Source of the DNA: an uncultured Oxalobacteraceae bacterium | GTDB lineage: Bacteria; Pseudomonadota; Gammaproteobacteria; Burkholderiales; Burkholderiaceae_D | DNA: 38,510 bases | Assembly (NCBI GenBank): GCA_903893945.1 | Contig: CAITOF010000116.1 | Coordinates: 1 to 38,510, forward strand | Direction of reading: 5' to 3' | In this document: positions 35,772 to 38,510 of the stretch, piece after piece | Layout of the letters: each line of letters starts with the position of its first letter | Numbering within the stretch: position 1 is the first letter of the stretch | Made by a program: the position numbers and the translations under genes | The notes under the pieces: model-generated | Seen by the model: the letters and a program-made list of their open reading frames with translations, nothing else | Databases searched by the model: none | What the model was told of the DNA's origin: nothing

Positions 35772-35899
35772 TATAATCCACGGCTCGGCTGCATCGGCAG
35801 CCGATTTCAACCAGTCAGGTAAGTGATACTCAATCGGGTCAAGAAGCAGGGCGACCGACGAAGTGGTTATTGGCTGCCCCATTTTATACAGAGGCAATT
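35772..35899 (+). promoter_or_regulatory. Structured leader of rpmE2 with competing pairings
   Basis: A TATAAT at 35772-35777 (no clear -35) would start an RNA near 35784. The leader can form a hairpin TCGGCTGC, ATCG, GCAGCCGA (35785-35804). The same GGCAGCC segment (35796-35802) can instead pair with GGCTGCC at 35872-35878, extended by AACCA (35809-35813) with TGGTT (35864-35868), enclosing an inner TCGG(G)TC/GACCGA hairpin (35834-35858). The right arm ends 12 nt before the GAGG ribosome site. This two-state layout suggests autoregulation by L31 or an attenuator. Confidence 0.5.
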
Positions 35900-36169
35900 A
35901 TGAAAGACGGTATACACCCGAATTATCGCGAAGTCGTGTTCCAGGACATGTCCATCGATTTCAAATTCATCACACGTTCAACCATCAATACACGTGACAC
36001 GATAGAATTTGAAGGCAAAACTTATCCATTGGTAAAAATTGAGGTTTCTGCTGAATCGCATCCTTTTTACACTGGCAAACATAAAATTGTTGATACGGCC
36101 GGCCGTGTTGACAAATTCCGTAAAAAATTCGGCGCTGTGGGATCCAAAACAGCCGTTAAAGACGAATAA
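35900..36169 (+). CDS. rpmE2: Ribosomal protein bL31, type B (zinc-independent)
   Basis: An 89-residue protein of the large ribosomal subunit. ATG 35900 has GAGG 6 nt upstream. It matches the type B group: [15 protein letters not shown] at the start and [13 protein letters not shown], with no cysteines where type A L31 has its zinc-binding CxxC motifs. In E. coli the type B paralogue replaces the zinc form under zinc limitation; in many Betaproteobacteria it may be the only L31. No Zur-type operator was seen here. It follows rho after 171 bp and is closed by a strong terminator. Confidence 0.95.
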   Translation: MKDGIHPNYREVVFQDMSIDFKFITRSTINTRDTIEFEGKTYPLVKIEVSAESHPFYTGKHKIVDTAGRVDKFRKKFGAVGSKTAVKDE

Positions 36170-36199
36170 TTTTACTGTCGTGCCAAAGCACCACAAAAT

Positions 36200-36222
36200 A
36201 GCAGCTTCGGCTGCTTTTTTAT
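36200..36222 (+). terminator. Rho-independent terminator after rpmE2
   Basis: AGCAGC, TTCG tetraloop, GCTGCT, then TTTTT. A short, stable stem with a T tract, 30 bp after the rpmE2 stop. Confidence 0.93.
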
Positions 36223-36307
36223 TGCAGGCTGTGCGACTAAAGCGTAAATTCACTGCACTCTCTGCCAATTACCTGTTGCCTCACCGGCCCAATCGACATT
36301 CTAATTA

Positions 36308-38020
36308 ATGAAACCAGTCCGCCTGCCCGCCTCCGCCACGTCAGCGCTGCCCCGCACTGTCATTTTTGTGCTGTGCGTGCTCTACATACTGCCCGGACTC
36401 ATGGGACGCGATCCGTGGAAGATCGACGGCGATGCGGCCGGCTTCGGCGTAATGTGGACCATGGCACATGGCAGCCTGAATGACTGGTTATGGCCCAACG
36501 TGGCGGGCTTGCCAATGCCGCAGGAAGGACCGCTCAGCTTCTGGATAGGTGCCCTTTGCATCAGGTTGAGCGGCTGGCTGATCGGTGACGAAACCGCCGC
36601 GCGTATCGCGACGCTGCTGTTTTTCATCATCGGTGCGGCATCAGTCTGGTATGCAACCTATACACTCGGGCGCCGGCAGGAAGCGCAACCGCTGCAGCTT
36701 GCCTTCGGCGGCCAGCCCGAACCGAAAGATTTCGGTCGTACGCTGGCCGATGGTGCACTGCTGATTTATCTGGGCAGCCTCGGGCTGTTGATACACAGTC
36801 ACCTGACCAGTGCGGTCGCCCTGCAGATTTCACTGGTGACACTGGTTCTCTTTTTTACTATCCGCCTGTTTGACAACGACCCGGAGCAACCCGGTTCCCG
36901 AATCGGAATGGCACTGCTCACCGGGATTGCATTCGGTCTGCTGATTTTAACGCGCGGCTGGCTGGTTCCGCTGGGACTCTGGCTCACCTGCCTGCTGCTG
37001 GCCGGATTTCAAAGCAGAAAACTGCTGGCGCATCTGGTGCTCATTGTACTGCCGGCAGGCGTAGCAGTCGCATCGCTCTGGTTAATCGCGTGCGCGGTAC
37101 TTCAACCCTACCACAGCTCACCTTACGACGCATGGATGAAATGGAACTTCCAGGAATTCTTCCGTCCGAGTTACACCAGCCTGCACTACTTTATAAAATA
37201 CAGCGCGTGGTTTACCTGGCCCGCCTGGCCCTTTGCAGGGTGGGCGGTCTATGCGTGGCGCAAACAGACAACCGCATTGCACATTGCCATACCTTTAAGC
37301 TTTCTGATCGTCCTGGTGGTATTGGCGTTCTGCAGCCCCTACGCCGAACAAAGCAGCCTGATCCCGCTGATCCCGGCATTATCGATACTCGCTGCATTTG
37401 GATTACCCACCATGAAGCGCGGCGCCATCAATGCGGTCGACTGGTTTTCCGTCATGGTGTTCAGCATGTTCGCCGTGTTCATTTGGTTGAGCTGGATAGC
37501 CATGCAGTTCGGCTGGCCCGGCCAGTTACATGACAATGTGTTCAAAACAGCGCCGGGGTTTAATCCGCAATTCAATCCGGCGGTGTTCTTCATCGCGTTC
37601 GTGTCATCCTGCGCGTGGCTGAAACTGGTTCACTGGCGACTTTCACGGCACCCGCGAGTGCTCTGGCGCGCCGTCGTTCTGTCGAGCAGCGGGGTGATTC
37701 TATGCTGGCTGCTGAGCCTGACCCTGTTTGCCCCATGGATCGATTACCGGGTCAGTTACCGTCCGTTAGCCGAAGAAATTGCCACGCATTTGCCGGCCGG
37801 CTACCGATGCGTCGACAGCAATATCGGCGCCGCGCAGCGCGCGTCGTTTGCTTATTTTGGCAAGATCCATTTTGCACCGTTTAATTCAGCCCGATGCGAC
37901 TATGTGCTGGCGCAACGGCACGTGCCCAAACCGTCCAATTACCCGAGTTCGGAGCCGATTTGGGAAGGACATCGCGCAGCAGACAAATCAGAGCGATTTA
38001 TGTTATACAAGCGCGATTAA
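36308..38020 (+). CDS. GT-C family glycosyltransferase (ArnT-like, membrane)
   Basis: A 570-residue polytopic inner-membrane protein, about 11-13 hydrophobic helices, beginning at ATG 36308; no clear ribosome site precedes it. The N-terminal loop after the first helix carries the family signature R-D-P-W-K-I-D-G-D-A-A-G-F, with the catalytic-type aspartate of the GT-C/GT39 group, and E-G-P-L-S-F-W-I-G-A follows in the second loop. A periplasmic C-terminal domain (from about residue 490) ends the chain. Such enzymes use polyprenyl-phosphate sugars to modify lipid A, proteins or glycolipids at the periplasmic face. The sugar and acceptor cannot be inferred. It has no operon partner; tRNA-Leu follows. 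Confidence 0.85.
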   Translation: MKPVRLPASATSALPRTVIFVLCVLYILPGLMGRDPWKIDGDAAGFGVMWTMAHGSLNDWLWPNVAGLPMPQEGPLSFWIGALCIRLSGWLIGDETAARIATLLFFIIGAASVWYATYTLGRRQEAQPLQLAFGGQPEPKDFGRTLADGALLIYLGSLGLLIHSHLTSAVALQISLVTLVLFFTIRLFDNDPEQPGSRIGMALLTGIAFGLLILTRGWLVPLGLWLTCLLLAGFQSRKLLAHLVLIVLPAGVAVASLWLIACAVLQPYHSSPYDAWMKWNFQEFFRPSYTSLHYFIKYSAWFTWPAWPFAGWAVYAWRKQTTALHIAIPLSFLIVLVVLAFCSPYAEQSSLIPLIPALSILAAFGLPTMKRGAINAVDWFSVMVFSMFAVFIWLSWIAMQFGWPGQLHDNVFKTAPGFNPQFNPAVFFIAFVSSCAWLKLVHWRLSRHPRVLWRAVVLSSSGVILCWLLSLTLFAPWIDYRVSYRPLAEEIATHLPAGYRCVDSNIGAAQRASFAYFGKIHFAPFNSARCDYVLAQRHVPKPSNYPSSEPIWEGHRAADKSERFMLYKRD

Positions 38021-38045
38021 TCGCCGGATACCCGGCAAAAATGAC

Positions 38046-38074
38046 TTGCGCCCACCTGCCCCCTGTAGCATAAT
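38046..38074 (+). promoter_or_regulatory. Sigma-70 promoter of tRNA-Leu
   Basis: TTGCGC (38046-38051), 17-bp spacer, CATAAT (38069-38074). Transcription would start about 40 bp before the tRNA. Confidence 0.6.
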
Positions 38075-38122
38075 AGCGACACGATTTTTCAGGCGTTTTT
38101 CTTGACACGCTGCGCGAAATTA

Positions 38123-38207
38123 GCCCGGGTGATGAAATTGGTAGACGTAGGGGACTCAAAATCCCCCGCCGCAAGGCGTGCCGGTTCGAGTCCGGCCCCG
38201 GGCACCA
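38123..38207 (+). tRNA. tRNA-Leu (anticodon CAA)
   Basis: An 85-nt type II tRNA. The acceptor stem GCCCGGG pairs with CCCGGGC, followed by an encoded ACCA end. The anticodon arm is GGGGA, CTCAAAA, TCCCC, giving CAA, which reads UUG. A long variable arm (CGCCGCAAGGCG) and the T arm GCCGGTTCGAGTCCGGC are intact. Confidence 0.97.
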
Positions 38208-38219
38208 GCCTTCTGATAG

Positions 38220-38248
38220 AAAAGCATCGACTTTGGTCGGTGCTTTTT
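38220..38248 (+). terminator. Rho-independent terminator after tRNA-Leu
   Basis: AAAAGCATCGAC, loop TTTG, GTCGGTGCTTTT and a further T: a 12-bp stem with one T-G wobble and a T tract, 12 bp after the tRNA. Confidence 0.88.
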
Positions 38249-38321
38249 CATTTCCGACCTATTGTTTTTCCTGAGTTTTCTACATGTATTCAAAAAATGG
38301 ATTAGATTCTCAGTTCCACTT

Positions 38322-38355
38322 TATATTACTATATTACTGGAAATATGGTAATATA
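38322..38355 (+). promoter_or_regulatory. AT-rich operator/promoter of the ArsR-family gene
   Basis: TATATTAC occurs twice in tandem (38322-38329 and 38330-38337) and is followed, after 10 bp, by its reverse complement GTAATATA (38348-38355), ending 5 bp before the ATG. This is the size and symmetry of ArsR/SmtB-family operators, so autorepression is likely. Confidence 0.6.
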
Positions 38356-38360
38356 GAACC

Positions 38361-38510
38361 ATGAACGAAGACAACATCATCAAGGCCTTAGGTGCACTTG
38401 CTCATCCAGTGCGTTTAAAAGTATTCCGTGCGTTAGTTGTTTCAGGTCCAACCGGCTTGACACCAGGTGTGATGCAAGATGCACTAGCCATTCCGGGTAC
38501 GACCTTGTCA
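38361..38510 (+). CDS. ArsR/SmtB-family repressor, N-terminal part (cut by window edge)
   Basis: The first 50 codons of a small winged-helix regulator starting at ATG 38361; no ribosome site is obvious, so translation may be leaderless-like or weak. The N-terminus has IIKALGALAHPVRLKVFRAL, the typical first helix and AHPVRL motif, and the segment LAIPGTTLS enters the recognition helix (normally followed by FHLKEL). Family members sense arsenite, other metals or sulphur species through cysteines that would lie beyond the window, so the ligand is unknown. The AT-rich inverted repeat directly upstream is its probable operator, and regulated genes (for instance arsenic resistance) would follow outside the window. 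Confidence 0.85.
   Translation, partial: MNEDNIIKALGALAHPVRLKVFRALVVSGPTGLTPGVMQDALAIPGTTLS

Noticed and set aside
35785..35808. Hairpin after rho as a simple intrinsic terminator
   Set aside because: The stem is strong but followed only by TTTC, and it lies downstream of a TATAAT, so a leader role for rpmE2 is more likely.

Overview
The window looks like part of a betaproteobacterial chromosome, probably from the Nitrosomonadales/Methylophilales side. The clues are the trxA-rho-rpmE2 order, the EpsA/EpsL proteins that travel with XrtB-type exosortases, PEP-CTERM tails, and moderate GC. The species cannot be named from the sequence alone.

Positions 1-20.4 kb, all on the minus strand, form a cell-surface and exopolysaccharide region. 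In transcription order it holds epsL (outer-membrane barrel), a WcaJ-type undecaprenyl-phosphate sugar phosphotransferase, phoB, epsA (LuxR-type regulator), a PEP-CTERM protein, a secreted PstS-like protein, a two-partner secretion pair (TpsB transporter and a 3545-residue TpsA adhesin), and the start of a DUF2341 gene. A divergent HAF-repeat PEP-CTERM gene lies at 20.9-22.0 kb on the plus strand. No exosortase, polymerase or exporter genes are present, so the rest of the eps system must lie elsewhere.

The most notable observation is regulatory. Upstream of both phoB and epsL there is an 18-bp Pho-box-like pair of 7-bp repeats (4-bp spacer), followed exactly 10 bp later by a good -10 hexamer. 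This is the layout of PhoB-activated promoters. A third, weaker box faces the HAF-repeat gene. With a PhoB gene sitting inside the cluster and a PstS-like secreted protein nearby, the region reads as a phosphate-responsive surface and exopolysaccharide module. That last step is inference.

22.0-27.4 kb holds metabolic genes that look unlinked to each other: an APC permease, a NAPE-PLD-like metallo-hydrolase, a class-3-like aldehyde dehydrogenase and a DJ-1/PfpI protein. 27.4-33.5 kb is an addB-addA double-strand-break repair operon on the minus strand. 33.9-36.2 kb is trxA, rho and rpmE2 on the plus strand. It has a C-rich, G-poor leader before rho and a structured leader with competing pairings before rpmE2. 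The window ends with a GT-C glycosyltransferase, tRNA-Leu(CAA) and the first 50 codons of an ArsR-family repressor behind an AT-rich inverted-repeat operator.

No CRISPR array, insertion sequence, prophage or rRNA was seen.
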